Assembly: GCA_964581465.1 (NCBI GenBank)
Contig: CAZOOP010000018.1
Coordinates: forward strand, 1-60,248
From: WJMB01 sp964581465
GTDB lineage: Bacteria > RBG-13-66-14
Length of the DNA: 60,248 nucleotides
Direction: 5' to 3'
Part shown: in pieces, positions 8,119-17,600 of the stretch
How positions within the stretch are numbered: position 1 is the stretch's first letter
Layout: the number at the start of each line of letters is the position of its first letter
The notes under the pieces: model-generated
What the model saw: the letters and a program-made list of their open reading frames with translations, nothing else
The model's database searches: none
Told to the model about the DNA's origin: nothing
Program-made: the position numbers and the translations under genes

Positions 8119-9288
8119 TTACTTGGCCATGCCGATGCGCTGGGCCTTCTGCTCGACCTTGCCCTCGGTTTTGATCGAGGGGGCGATGATGATCTCGACG
8201 TTCTGCATCTCGCGGATACAGTGGGCGCCGAGGTTGCCCATCGAGGTGCGCAGGGCGCCCATCAGATTCTGGCTGCCGTCGTCGAGCTGTGCCGGACCGA
8301 AAAGGACCTGCTCGAGGGTGGCGCTCTGGCCGACGCGGATGCGGGTGCCCCGGGGCAGGTTGGCGTGTGGGGTGGCCATGCCCCAGTGGAAGCCTCGGCC
8401 CGGCGCCTCGAAGGCCTTGGCGAAGGGCGAGCCGATCATCACGGCGTCGGCCCCGGCGGCGATGGCCTTGCAGATATCGCCGCCGACGCGCATCCCGCCG
8501 TCGGTGATGATCGGTACGTAGCGGCCGGTCATCTTGTAGAAGCGGTCGCGGGCGTAGGCGGTATCCACGGTGGTGGTGACCTGGGGCACGCCGATGCCCA
8601 GCACGCCGCGGGTGGTGCAGGCGGCGCCGGGGCCGATGCCCACCAGGACGGCGTCGGCGCCGGCCTCCATCAGCTCGTAGGTCACCTCGTAGGTGCAGGT
8701 GTTGCCGACGATGACCGGGACGCGGTGGCGGTGCATCTCTTCGATGAAGGCGGCGAAGTCCAGGGTGTCGTAGGCGGTGGATTCGTGCTGGACGGTGGCC
8801 ACGGTGGACTGGACGACGAAGATGTCGCAGCCGGCCTCGGCTGCCAGTAGACCGAACTCGGCGGCGCGCTGGGGGATGGCGCTGACCACGGCCGGGGCGC
8901 CTTGGGCTTTGATCTCTTCGATGCGCTTGCCGATGAGCTCTTTCTTCAACGGCTCCTCGTAGATCGTCTGGATCAGGTGGGTGCTCGTTTCCGGATCGGC
9001 GCCGGCGATGCGCTCGAGAACCTCGGAGGGGTCTTCGTAGCGGGTCTGGACGCCCTCGAGGTTCAGCACGGCGAAGCCGCCCAGCCGGCCGAACTCGGTG
9101 GCGAACTTGACGTCGACCACGCCGTCCATCGCCGAGGCGATGATGGGCACCTCGAAGCGCAGACCGGCGATCTCCCAACTGGTGTCGACCTCGTCGGGGT
9201 TGATGGTCAGGATCGAGGGCACCAGGGCGATTTCATCGAAGCCGAAACACTGCCGGGCCTTGCGGCCGATACCGATATACATCCCCAT
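8119..9288 (-). CDS. guaB3: GuaB3-type IMP dehydrogenase / GMP reductase family protein
   Basis: A 389-residue TIM-barrel oxidoreductase of purine interconversion. The active-site loop is GIGPGAACTTRGVLGIGVPQ with the nucleophilic Cys followed by TTR. There is no CBS pair, and the overall length fits the GuaB3 branch rather than classical GuaB (about 490 aa with CBS). IITDGGMRVGGD and a phosphate-binding GADAVMIGSPFA follow as expected. ATG 9288 is chosen because AGGAG sits 6 bp upstream; a GTG directly before it is possible. Whether it acts as an IMP dehydrogenase or a reductase cannot be decided from sequence. Element A lies just past its stop. Confidence 0.85.
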   Translation of the reverse strand: MGMYIGIGRKARQCFGFDEIALVPSILTINPDEVDTSWEIAGLRFEVPIIASAMDGVVDVKFATEFGRLGGFAVLNLEGVQTRYEDPSEVLERIAGADPETSTHLIQTIYEEPLKKELIGKRIEEIKAQGAPAVVSAIPQRAAEFGLLAAEAGCDIFVVQSTVATVQHESTAYDTLDFAAFIEEMHRHRVPVIVGNTCTYEVTYELMEAGADAVLVGIGPGAACTTRGVLGIGVPQVTTTVDTAYARDRFYKMTGRYVPIITDGGMRVGGDICKAIAAGADAVMIGSPFAKAFEAPGRGFHWGMATPHANLPRGTRIRVGQSATLEQVLFGPAQLDDGSQNLMGALRTSMGNLGAHCIREMQNVEIIIAPSIKTEGKVEQKAQRIGMAK

Positions 9289-9398
9289 CACAGGCTCCTG
9301 TTCATACGACCCGCCGGGCGGCGGCGGATTGCTCGGCCCCAGGAAAGGGCCGTATTTTCATCCTGTTGAAGTCAAAAGCTCTTCAGCTTAGCCGTCAG

Positions 9399-9427
9399 AT
9401 GCAAAAAGACCGCCCTCACGGGCGGCT
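9399..9427 (-). terminator. Minus-strand intrinsic terminator upstream of guaB3 (leader or orphan)
   Basis: On the minus strand GCCGCCC and GGGCGGT form a stem followed by CTTTTT. No minus-strand gene lies upstream of it. It could be an attenuator in a long guaB3 leader, or end a small RNA encoded between 9430 and 9660. The structure is clear but its role is not. Confidence 0.5.
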
Positions 9428-9564
9428 GACCCGTTGATGGATGCTAGCATAGGTTGAAGAGGTGTTTCAAGGCTGGAGGTGAGGCTGGGAGCCCCCGCCA
9501 AGGCGACCCGGAGCGAGCGGTATTCGCGGCAACAGCGGTCCGCCGCACTCGTCGACGGTTCTAT

Positions 9565-9593
9565 TTGTCTAACGACCCTGCGGGCGCTATACT
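9565..9593 (+). promoter_or_regulatory. Promoter of the first AIM24 gene
   Basis: TTGTCT (9565-9570), a 17 nt spacer, then TATACT (9588-9593), 76 bp before the start codon. Confidence 0.55.
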
Positions 9594-9669
9594 AACTACT
9601 CACCCGTTCCACCGGCATTATCTTTCATCGGCTGTCTGAACCAACCCTAACCACTATCGAAGGAGAGCC

Positions 9670-10341
9670 ATGCAATACGATCTGCTCTACCGTCCCAACT
9701 TCACCCTGGCCAAGGTCATGCTCGAGCCCGCCGAGGAGGTCACCGCCGAGGCCGGCGCCATGGTGACGATGTCCGCCGATATGGAGATGAAGACCAAGAG
9801 CCGCGGCGGGATCGGCAAGGCCCTCTTCCGCTCGATGGCCGGCGGCGAGAGCTTCTTCCAGAACACCTTCACCGCCGGACCCCAGGGCGGCGAGGTGACC
9901 TTCGCGCCCAACTTCGCCGGCGACATCATCCAGCTCCAGATGGCCGGCAACACCATCATGACCCAGTCCGGCGCCTACATCTTCGACGCCGGCGAGATCG
10001 AGATCGACACCAAGTTCGGCGGCGGCAAGATGTTCTTCTCCGGCGAGAGCCTCTTCCTGCTAAAGATCCACGGTCACGGCGACGTCTTCCTGTCGGCCTA
10101 CGGCGCCGTGCACATGGTCGAACTCGGCGAGGGGCAGGAGTACGTAGTCGACACCGGCCACATCGTGGCCTTCGATGAGAGCTGCGACTTCAAGGTCTCC
10201 AAGCCCTCCAAGGGGCTGAAGTCCCTGTTCTTCTCCGGCGAGGGCTTCGTCTGTCGCTTCTCGGGTCCCGGACGGGTCTGGGTCCAGACGCGCAACCCCG
10301 CCTGGCTCTATCAGTTGATGGCCCAGGCCTCGAACCGCTGA
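9670..10341 (+). CDS. AIM24 family protein, copy 1
   Basis: A 223-residue protein of the AIM24 family, related to a yeast mitochondrial inner-membrane biogenesis factor; the bacterial role is unknown. Family features are the start MQYDLLYRPNFTLAKV, the glycine-rich stretch with the GGESFF block, GDIIQLQMAG, FLLKIHGHGDVFLSAYGAV and the end SGPGRVWVQTRNP. The predicted fold is a double-stranded beta-helix with no catalytic residues. ATG 9670 follows GAAGGAGAG. A second gene at 11367 is very similar throughout and ends almost the same way, so this is a duplication. The two copies are separated by about 1 kb of transposase debris. Each has its own promoter and terminator. Confidence 0.9.
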   Translation: MQYDLLYRPNFTLAKVMLEPAEEVTAEAGAMVTMSADMEMKTKSRGGIGKALFRSMAGGESFFQNTFTAGPQGGEVTFAPNFAGDIIQLQMAGNTIMTQSGAYIFDAGEIEIDTKFGGGKMFFSGESLFLLKIHGHGDVFLSAYGAVHMVELGEGQEYVVDTGHIVAFDESCDFKVSKPSKGLKSLFFSGEGFVCRFSGPGRVWVQTRNPAWLYQLMAQASNR

Positions 10342-10384
10342 GCCGCCTGACCGTCGGTTCGACGCGGTTTCCGACGATTGATGA

Positions 10385-10410
10385 CGGGGCGGCCCGGGCC
10401 GCCCCTCTTT
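10385..10410 (+). terminator. Terminator of AIM24 copy 1
   Basis: GGGGCGGC (10385-10392) pairs with GCCGCCCC (10397-10404), followed by TCTTT. It lies 43 bp after the stop codon. Confidence 0.75.
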
Positions 10411-10692
10411 GCGTTTACTGGGCGTGTCTTGCCGTTGGCATCCTCATGTTGAACGGCACGCCGGCGCCATTATGATCCCGCCGCTGAAATGCAGTGGGGA
10501 TAGTCACAAGAAACAGGTCTACGCTTTAATCGTGGGGAGTCGCATCAACACTAATGAAGGCGGCAAGCTGTCGCAACTGCTAAAGCAAGCGAAGCCCGGC
10601 GTCGGCAGATCTCTATCCCGCAGCTTGCCAATCCCCTCGAGCGGGACCGATAACCTGCGGTTGTCGGCGTCAGATGCGGCAAGGGCAGTCGG

Positions 10693-11131
10693 CTTATCCG
10701 CAAATGGCTCAATCGACTACGGGAGCGCATCGCCGCCGATCGTGAAGCCGAGCTGAGAAAGACCGAAGGGTGCATAAGGGTACCTAGAAGTCGATGAGTC
10801 CCACTTCGGCGGTCATCGCAAGGGAAAACTTGGCAGGGGCGCCGGCGGCACGATTCCCGTCTTCGGACTGCTCAAGCGAGGCGGCGAGGTGAGGGTCATC
10901 CTGCCACCCAACCGCGGCGGGAAACACCTGCCGGGTGCGATCCTGGAGATTGTCGAGCTGGACTCGATCGCCTACTCCGACGTCTGGAAGTCTACCACGG
11001 TGGTTTCAAACGCGACTTCAGGCTCTTGATCCGTGAAAGGTCGTTCAGATTCGACAATCGCGACGACGATAACTGTCTCGACTATCAGCCGGATACACTG
11101 CCCAATTGGTCCGATCAGGTTACATGATGCC
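10693..11131 (+). pseudogene. Degenerate IS1595-family (ISXO2-like) transposase with one IS end
   Basis: Reading frames 10693-10790, 10790-10990 and about 10990-11127 give, in order, WLNRLRERIAADREAEL, then DESHFGGHRKGKLGRGAGGT with VFGLLKRGGEV and SIAYSDVWKS, then YHGGFKRDF and a C-terminal RERSFRFDNRDDD. These are the landmarks of IS1595-type DDE transposases. At least two frameshifts occur. The block between the Y-x-G-F and FRFDNR motifs is missing, so the catalytic core is incomplete. The last 50 bp (11081-11131), read on the minus strand, match the left ends of the MITEs at 4840 and 60163. The other IS end was not found. Confidence 0.75.
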
Positions 11132-11254
11132 CAAGATATCCGCGTCTGGGACGAGTACGTCGTTTTTACCAGGACTGTGGACGGACAGTCGGACATTTGC
11201 ATCGTCAGGGGAGGGTACTGTTGATTAATTTGCGGCATCGTCCGTCCTTCACCC

Positions 11255-11283
11255 TTGGAACTTACCACCGCCCGGGCTATAAT
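11255..11283 (+). promoter_or_regulatory. Promoter of the second AIM24 gene
   Basis: TTGGAA (11255-11260), 17 nt spacer, TATAAT (11278-11283). The AIM24 start is 83 bp downstream. Confidence 0.7.
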
Positions 11284-11366
11284 ACTACTAGGCTTCAACG
11301 CCCCATTCTCAGGCACTTTTTCTTATCAAACCAACCTTACCAGCTACCTTACCGAGGGGGACCGGT

Positions 11367-12026
11367 ATGAACTACGACCTGCTCTATCGACCCAACTTCA
11401 CCCTGGCCAAGGTTTCGATGGATCCCGGCGAAGCGGTGACCGCCGAGGCCGGCGCCATGGTCAGCATGTCGGCGGATATGGAGATGAAGACCAAGGGTCG
11501 CGGCGGTATCGGCAAATCCCTGCTGCGCTCTATGGTCGGCGGCGAGAGCTTCTTCCAGAACACCTTCACCGCCGGTCCCCAGGGCGGCGAGATCACCCTC
11601 GCCCCGCCCTACCCCGGCGACGTCATCCAGCTCCAGATGGCCGGCAACACCGTGATGGCCCAATCCGGCGCCTACATCTTCGATAACGGCGACATCGAGA
11701 TCGACACCAAGTTCGGCGGCGGCCGGATGTTCTTCTCCGGCGAGGGGCTCTTCCTGTTGAAGATCCAGGGCCACGGCGACGTTTTCCTGTCGTCCTACGG
11801 CGCCGTGCACATGATCGAGCTGGGCGAGGGGCAGGAGTACGTCGTCGACACCGGACACATCGTCGCCTTCGATGAGAGCTGCAACTTCAAGATCACCAAG
11901 GTCTCCCGCGGGCTGAAGTCCCTGTTCTTCTCCGGCGAGGGCTTCGTCTGCCGCTTCTCGGGTCCCGGGCGCGTCTGGATCCAGACCCGCAATCCGATGA
12001 TGTTCCTGATGATGGGCCGCAAGTAA
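11367..12026 (+). CDS. AIM24 family protein, copy 2
   Basis: A 219-residue paralogue of the protein at 9670. It shares almost every block with it, such as YDLLYRPNFTLAKV, GGESFFQNTFTAGPQGGE, FLLKIQGHGDVFLSSYGAV and the EGFVCRFSGPGRVW region. Differences cluster at the extreme C-terminus (NPMMFLMMGRK, against a longer tail in copy 1) and at APPYPGDVI. ATG 11367 follows GAGGGGG. Function in bacteria is not established. It lies alone between its own promoter (11255) and terminator (12060), so the two copies may be expressed differently. Confidence 0.9.
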   Translation: MNYDLLYRPNFTLAKVSMDPGEAVTAEAGAMVSMSADMEMKTKGRGGIGKSLLRSMVGGESFFQNTFTAGPQGGEITLAPPYPGDVIQLQMAGNTVMAQSGAYIFDNGDIEIDTKFGGGRMFFSGEGLFLLKIQGHGDVFLSSYGAVHMIELGEGQEYVVDTGHIVAFDESCNFKITKVSRGLKSLFFSGEGFVCRFSGPGRVWIQTRNPMMFLMMGRK

Positions 12027-12059
12027 GCGACCATCCAGCATGCATGGACTGAGCAATAA

Positions 12060-12083
12060 CCGGGAGGCGGGCCTCCCGGTTTT
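12060..12083 (+). terminator. Terminator of AIM24 copy 2
   Basis: CCGGGAGGC pairs with GCCTCCCGG (12060-12079), followed by TTTT. Confidence 0.8.
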
Positions 12084-12129
12084 CCCTTACCACGACGGAC
12101 CCCATCCCGGGGAGCCCCTCGAGTCGGAT

Positions 12130-12158
12130 TTGACTTCCCCGCCGGCGCATTGTATACT
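12130..12158 (+). promoter_or_regulatory. Promoter of the GNAT-racemase operon
   Basis: TTGACT (12130-12135), 17 nt spacer, TATACT (12153-12158). The first gene starts at 12464, so the transcript would carry a leader of about 300 nt that contains nested palindrome B. Confidence 0.7.
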
Positions 12159-12261
12159 TAACATGCTTAACTATGTGAAAAATCATCACTTTTTGCCTTA
12201 CCTCCCTTTTCTACCCCTCCTAGCCCGCAGCCACAGGCGCGTGACACTCGAGCCCGGGTCC

Positions 12262-12344
12262 GGCTTTGGCACGTTTCTTGCGGAAGCCGAGCAGCACCCG
12301 GGCTGAAGGCCGCCCCGCGCTGCTGCAAGAAACGTGCCAAAGCC
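12262..12344. repeat. Nested palindromic element B (inner arms only)
   Basis: GGCTTTGGCACGTTTCTTGC (12262-12281) and its exact complement (12325-12344) flank a 43 nt loop that begins GGAAG and ends CTGCT as in the other copies. I found no outer inverted repeat here, unlike copies A and C-G. It sits in the probable 5' leader of the operon starting at 12464. Confidence 0.8.
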
Positions 12345-12463
12345 TCGACCATCATGGAACGACCGGATTCCAGGGCCGGTGCGGCCCCGGGGCGAACCGG
12401 CACGATAGAGACGACCCGCCGCCGACCTTTGGACCAACCTGAAAACCGGAAAGGACGCCCGTT

Positions 12464-12922
12464 TTGTTGCAGATCACCCGTGTCGACAGCCAGGAAGAAC
12501 TCGAGCGCCACATCGCCAAGGATTCCTTCGTCGCCTTCATGCACCATGCCCTGGATCGCTTCGCCGACCCCGAGAAGCAGATCGCGGCGGCGGTGGATTA
12601 CGCTTTCTCGAAGGATGCAGGTCGCGGCGGTTTCGTCCTGCTGGGTCATCTCGAGGGCGAACTCGTCGGCGCGGTGGTGATGAACGATACCGGGATGGGC
12701 GGCTACATTCCTCAGTACGTGCTGGTCTACATCGCGGTGCGCCCCGAGAGCCGCGGGCAGGGCCTGGGGGGCAAGCTGATGGACCGCAGCGTCGAGGAGA
12801 CCGGCGGTGACTTCAAGCTCCACGTCGAGAGAGACAATCCCGCGGTGCGGCTCTACAAGCGCGTCGGCTTGACCGACAAGTACAAGGAGATGCGCTTCGA
12901 GGGTCCGAAGAACGGAGCATAG
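12464..12922 (+). CDS. GNAT family N-acetyltransferase
   Basis: A 152-residue acetyl-CoA-dependent transferase. The coenzyme A loop is visible as VRPESRGQGLGGKLMDRSVE (R-x-x-G-x-G/A) after the YVLVYIAV strand. The C-terminal HVERDNPAVRLYKRVGL is the usual N-x-x-A-x-x-x-Y-x-x-x-G-F region. Substrate is unknown. TTG 12464 is chosen because AAAGGA lies 8 bp upstream. The stop codon is immediately followed by the ATG of the racemase (zero spacing), so the pair is translationally coupled. This suggests acetylation of an amino acid or polyamine related to the racemase substrate, which is an inference only. Confidence 0.85.
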   Translation: MLQITRVDSQEELERHIAKDSFVAFMHHALDRFADPEKQIAAAVDYAFSKDAGRGGFVLLGHLEGELVGAVVMNDTGMGGYIPQYVLVYIAVRPESRGQGLGGKLMDRSVEETGGDFKLHVERDNPAVRLYKRVGLTDKYKEMRFEGPKNGA

Positions 12923-14017
12923 ATGGCCACGCTGCGGATCAAGTCCGACAAGATCCTGGGTAACATCCGCAAGTTGGGGCGTTACCTCGAGGGCCGGGAG
13001 ATTCACTGGACCCTGGTGATCAAGTTGCTCAGCGGCCACCGCGAGTCGCTCAAGCGCATCCTGGGTGATCCGATCATCAGCAGGCTGCACTCGGTGGCCG
13101 ATTCCCGCCTGTCGGGCCTGCGCACGATCAAGCAGCTCTATCCGGAGCTGGTGACGATGTACATCAAGCCGCCGCCGGTCAAGCTGGCCGACAAGGTCGT
13201 CCGCTACGCTGACATCTCGCTCAACACCTCCTTCGAGGCCATCTCCGCCCTCAACGAAGCCGCCGGCCGCCAGGGCCGGCGCCACCGCATCATCGTGATG
13301 ATCGAGATGGGCGAGCTGCGCGAGGGGGTCATCCGCGAGAACATCTACGACTTCTACGAGGCCGTGCTGGGGATGGAGCACATCGAGATCATCGGGATCG
13401 GTTCGAATCTGGGCTGCATGTACGGCGTCGAGCCGACCTACGACAAGCTGATCCAGCTCTGTCTCTACCTCCAGCTTTTGGAACTCAAGTTCAATATTCG
13501 CCTGCAAATGGTTTCCGGGGGCAGCTCGATCACCCTGCCCCTGCTCAGCCGGCAGAAGATCCCCGGCGGTGTCAATCATTTCCGCATCGGTGAGACGGCC
13601 TTTCTGGGCAAGTCGCCCCTCAACGCCAAGCGCTTCCGCGATCTGTCCACCGACACTTTCGAGTTCCTGGCCAACGTGCTGGAGCTGGAGCTCAAGCCCA
13701 ACGTGCCCCAAGGCAACATTGGCGAGGGCAACGTGGGGCACACCGCCGAGATAGATGAAGATCAGGAGATGCACCAGTACCGCGCGGTGCTGGACTTCGG
13801 CATCGTCGACGTCAACCCGGACAGCATCAGACCCAAGTACGGCAAGGCCGAGTTCGCCGGCACCACCTCGGACATGACCGTCTACAACGTGGGCGACAAC
13901 AAGACCCGGAGCGGCAGGTCTCGCCTGCACGAGGGTGGAACGATGAGCTTCACTCCGGACTACATGGGGGTGGCCCGGCTGATGCACTCCAAGTTCGTCG
14001 AGAAGCGGGTGGTCTGA
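12923..14017 (+). CDS. PLP-dependent amino-acid racemase, alanine/ornithine racemase family
   Basis: A 364-residue fold-type III PLP enzyme of the group that includes clostridial ornithine racemase. The PLP lysine is in TLVIKLLSGH. ADISLNTSFEAISALNEAA, IVMIEMGELREGV, GIGSNLGCMYGV and VSGGSSITLPLL match that family in order, and HFRIGETAFLGKS supplies the phosphate-binding area. It differs from classical Alr, which has a different C-terminal domain with a catalytic Tyr. Actual substrate (ornithine, alanine, lysine or another) is unresolved. It directly follows the GNAT gene and ends at the terminator at 14064. Confidence 0.85.
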   Translation: MATLRIKSDKILGNIRKLGRYLEGREIHWTLVIKLLSGHRESLKRILGDPIISRLHSVADSRLSGLRTIKQLYPELVTMYIKPPPVKLADKVVRYADISLNTSFEAISALNEAAGRQGRRHRIIVMIEMGELREGVIRENIYDFYEAVLGMEHIEIIGIGSNLGCMYGVEPTYDKLIQLCLYLQLLELKFNIRLQMVSGGSSITLPLLSRQKIPGGVNHFRIGETAFLGKSPLNAKRFRDLSTDTFEFLANVLELELKPNVPQGNIGEGNVGHTAEIDEDQEMHQYRAVLDFGIVDVNPDSIRPKYGKAEFAGTTSDMTVYNVGDNKTRSGRSRLHEGGTMSFTPDYMGVARLMHSKFVEKRVV

Positions 14018-14063
14018 GAATGATATGCCGATGAGCCGGTGACGAGCTTGAAGATGAAAAAGG

Positions 14064-14093
14064 ACCAGGCCCCGCGGGGCCTGGTTCTCGCTT
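14064..14093 (+). terminator. Terminator of the GNAT-racemase operon
   Basis: CCAGGCCCCG pairs with CGGGGCCTGG (14065-14084), followed by TTCTCGCTT, 47 bp after the racemase stop. Confidence 0.7.
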
Positions 14094-14646
14094 GTGGCGC
14101 GAGCGTATCTCGGGATTGACAGAGGAACGGCTGATAGAGGTCGTGGCGAGCGGAGGTCCGCCGCAAGCCGTCAGCCCCGTCGCTGAGCGGTCTGTCGCGT
14201 GGTCACACCGGGTTACCCTTGGACTATACCTGGAGCTAGGCATCGGTCGTGCCGCCCATGTCTTCCAGTTTTAATCGAAAGAGGGATTATCGCTCGTACT
14301 GGGACAGGCATAACCAGCTGTCGGATTGTCAATCAACGCTTTACAGCTTCGTTAAGTGACACTGCCATACTGCCGCTTTGGGGCTATCCGCCGCGTCTAC
14401 CACTCAGTGCCGCTGGAATCCGGAGGCTGTTGATCCCGCTCAAGGGTCGTGAAAGCTGTGAGTGAATGATATGCCGGCAGCGGTCTGTCGCTTGATAAAC
14501 ACCTGTAACGGCTAACTACCTCAACGTGTTGACGCCTTGGATAGAGTATTTGTCAAGGTCATCTACTTGATGCCGCTCAGAGTAGTTACCAAGGATGGTC
14601 CAGTTTGGTGCGATGATCCCATAACGGATACCGTCGACGCGCCGAG
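14094..14646. other. Intergenic stretch without recognisable genes
   Basis: About 550 bp between convergent transcripts. A short phrase GAATGATATGCCG occurs at both ends of the area (near 14017 and 14465). No tRNA, coding frame or repeat family could be supported. Confidence 0.4.
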
Positions 14647-17600
14647 CTAGCCCGGGGGTGTCGTCTGCTTGCCCAACTGGGTCAAGCGACGCTTGAAGTG
14701 GGCCAGGGGGCGCTTGTCATGCAGCTTGGTGAAGCGTTTGGCCGCGGCGCGGCGATCGGTTTCGTCATTGGTCAGCCGGTACAGCTCGAAGGCGGCCTCG
14801 GCGCCGAGTTCCTCGTCGGTTATGGTTTCCCCGAGGCTGCGGCAGAGCTCCAGAGCGGCTTCCGGGTTGGTCTCTCCCAACAGGCGCACCGCCGTCAGGC
14901 GCTCCTTGGTCAACAACTCGCCCGGCTTTTCGATGCCCTCGAGGAGCTCGACGGCGCCGGCGTGGGCCTGCCGGGCATCGGCCGTCTCGCCGTACTCGAA
15001 TTCGAAATCGGCCAGTTGGAGCAACCATTCGACGCTCTCCCGGATCAGTTCCGGCTGGGAGAGGTGCTCCAGGCCACCCTTGAGCAACTCCCGGACCTCG
15101 TTGAAGCGATTCATGTCGCGCAGCGTCAGGGCGCGGTTGCAGAGCAGCAGTCCCAGGTCGCGCGGCTTGCCCATCTTGCTGGCGATCTCCAAGGCTTCAT
15201 CGTAGATCTCGAGGGCCTCGGCGGGGCGGCCCAGTTTCTGGTAAAAGCGGCCCAGTTGCTGCAGGGTGGGATAGAGGTCGCGCTGGTTGCCGGTCTCTCG
15301 CTGCATTTCGACGGCGCGCAGGTAATGCTCCTCGCACTCGGCCAGGTCTCCGGTGCGGTAGAGCACGTTGCCGATCTGTTCGCTGGCCTTGGCGATGACC
15401 GTCTTATCGCCCATCTCCTCGGCCAGGGCCAGCTCGCGCCGGTGCAGGCGCAGAGCCTCGCTCAAGTTGTTTTTGTACAACTCCAGGATACCCAGGTTGG
15501 CCAGGGAGTACATGACGCCGCGCTTGTCGCCCAGCTCCCTGCTGAGGGAGAGCTTTCCGCGATGATGCCGCTCGGATTCTTCGTAATCGTGTAGATCGGC
15601 GTAGACCGAGCCGATACCTCCCAGGGTCATCGACATGGTCCGCTTGTCACCGACGCGCACGGCCAGATCGTGGGCCTCGCGGAAGCGGGCCATGGCTTCC
15701 TCGTAGTCGCCGGTGAAGTAGGCCACGCCGCCCAGGTTGTAGATCGGCGGGATGCCGTCGCGCAGCAGCTCCAGCTCCTTGCAGCGCTCCACGCTGCGCT
15801 GGTAGTGCTCGGCGGCCCGTTCGAGGTCGCCCTGGTTGACGTAGGTGTTGCCGATGTTGGAGAGCAGCTTGGCGGTCTTGTTCTCGAGCCCGAGCTCCTC
15901 GGCCAGCTCGATGGCCCGCTCGTAGTAACCGCGGGCCTCGTCGGCGGCCCCACGGTTGTAGTTGATCGTTCCCAGACCGGTCAGATAATCGACGACGTAG
16001 TGCCTGTCGGCGCCGTCCAACCCCAGGTCCAGACCGCGCCCGTAGAGCCCTTCGGCCTCGTCGTGTTCACCCCGGTGAGTCAGCAGAGAGGCCAGGTCAG
16101 CCAGGGCCTCGGCCAGTTCCGCCGGCTTGCCGCGCTCTTCGGCCCACTTCAGGTCCTCGCGGTAGAACGCCTCGGCGGCCTTCCAGTTTCCCGATTCCTC
16201 CCAGATCACCGCGCGGTCGATCTTCCGCCGTCGCAGCCTCTCGGCGTCCTCGAGCAGCGGCAGCAACCGCTCCAGATACTCGAGAGCCTCCTGGTGATGG
16301 TACTCGCTCCGGGCGTGATCGGCGGCCTTGCCCAGATAATCGCGGGCGTTGGCGGGGTCGCCGGCCTGTTCGTAATGATAAGCCAGCTCGGCGTAGTGAC
16401 TAGGGGAGCCACCGTGGAGACGCAGCAGGGCCTCGGCGGCCAGGGCGTGGAGCTCGCGACGGCGCTTGACCAGTTGCATCTCGTAGGCGGCGTCGCGCAG
16501 CAGGGCGTGCTTGAAGATGTAGAGGATCTCGGAGAGGGCGCTCCAGAGGGCCTCGTTCCGCCCGTCGACGAGCAGCGGGCTCAGGCTCTCGCCCTGCAGC
16601 ATGGACGAAAGAACGGAGACCTCGAACTCGCGGCCCAGGATCGAGGCGGTCTGCACCAGCTCGCGCAGCTCCCGGGAGAGGCGGTCCAGCCGGGCGATCA
16701 GCACGGCGCGGATTCCGCTGGGCAGCTCCTCGGGGCGTTCCTTGAGGCGCAGCCCCGCCGGTGTTTTCTCCAGGAAGTCGCTCTCCTGGAGGAAGCGGCA
16801 GAATTGCTCCAGATAGAAGGGGTTGGCCTGGGTGCGCTCCAGGATGAAGGAGCGTAGTTCGGCCTCGGCCTCGGCCTCGAGCAGCTCGCCGAGCAGGTCC
16901 TCGGCGGCCCGGCGGGGCAGGTTCTCCACGGTCAGCTCGCCCCTGGGAACCTCGTTGTCGAGCTCCAGAACGGGCCGGTCGCCGTCATCGGTGAAGCGGC
17001 TGGTGACCAGCAGACCCAGCGGGTAGTCCTCGATGTTGCGCAGCAGTTGGGTGAAAAAACCGCGCGAATCGTCGTCGATCCACTGCAGGTCCTCCAGCAC
17101 CAACAGCGTCGGCTGGAGCAGGGCCAGGGCCTTGAAGAACTCCTTGAAGGCGTAGATGGTGTTCTCGAAGCGGCCCCGGGCGTCGAGCTCCTCGTAGAGC
17201 GAACCCGGTTGCTGGATGTCCAGCAACGCAGCCAGCACGCTGCGCAGACGTTCCAGCTCGGTGGCGACGGCCTCGGCGCGTCCGTCGCCGCAGGCTCGCA
17301 GCTCGTTCAACAGGTCGGTGTAGTTTTCGGTGAAACGGTGTTGGAACTCCTCGGTGTCGAGTTCGGGGTTGAGGTCCAGGTAACGTTCGAGGGCGTAGAT
17401 CAGGGGGTTGAAGCTGCGCCGCAGGATACCGTCGACCTGCATGACCAGGCCGCGGACCCGTGGCTGCAGACGACGGGCGAACTCGAAGGCCAGGCGGGAC
17501 TTGCCCATGCCGGCCTCGCCATAGAGGTAGTGGACGCCGGGGCAACGGCCGCGCTCCAGCGGTGCGAAGAAGCGCTCCAGCTCAGCGGTCTCTTCGACCC

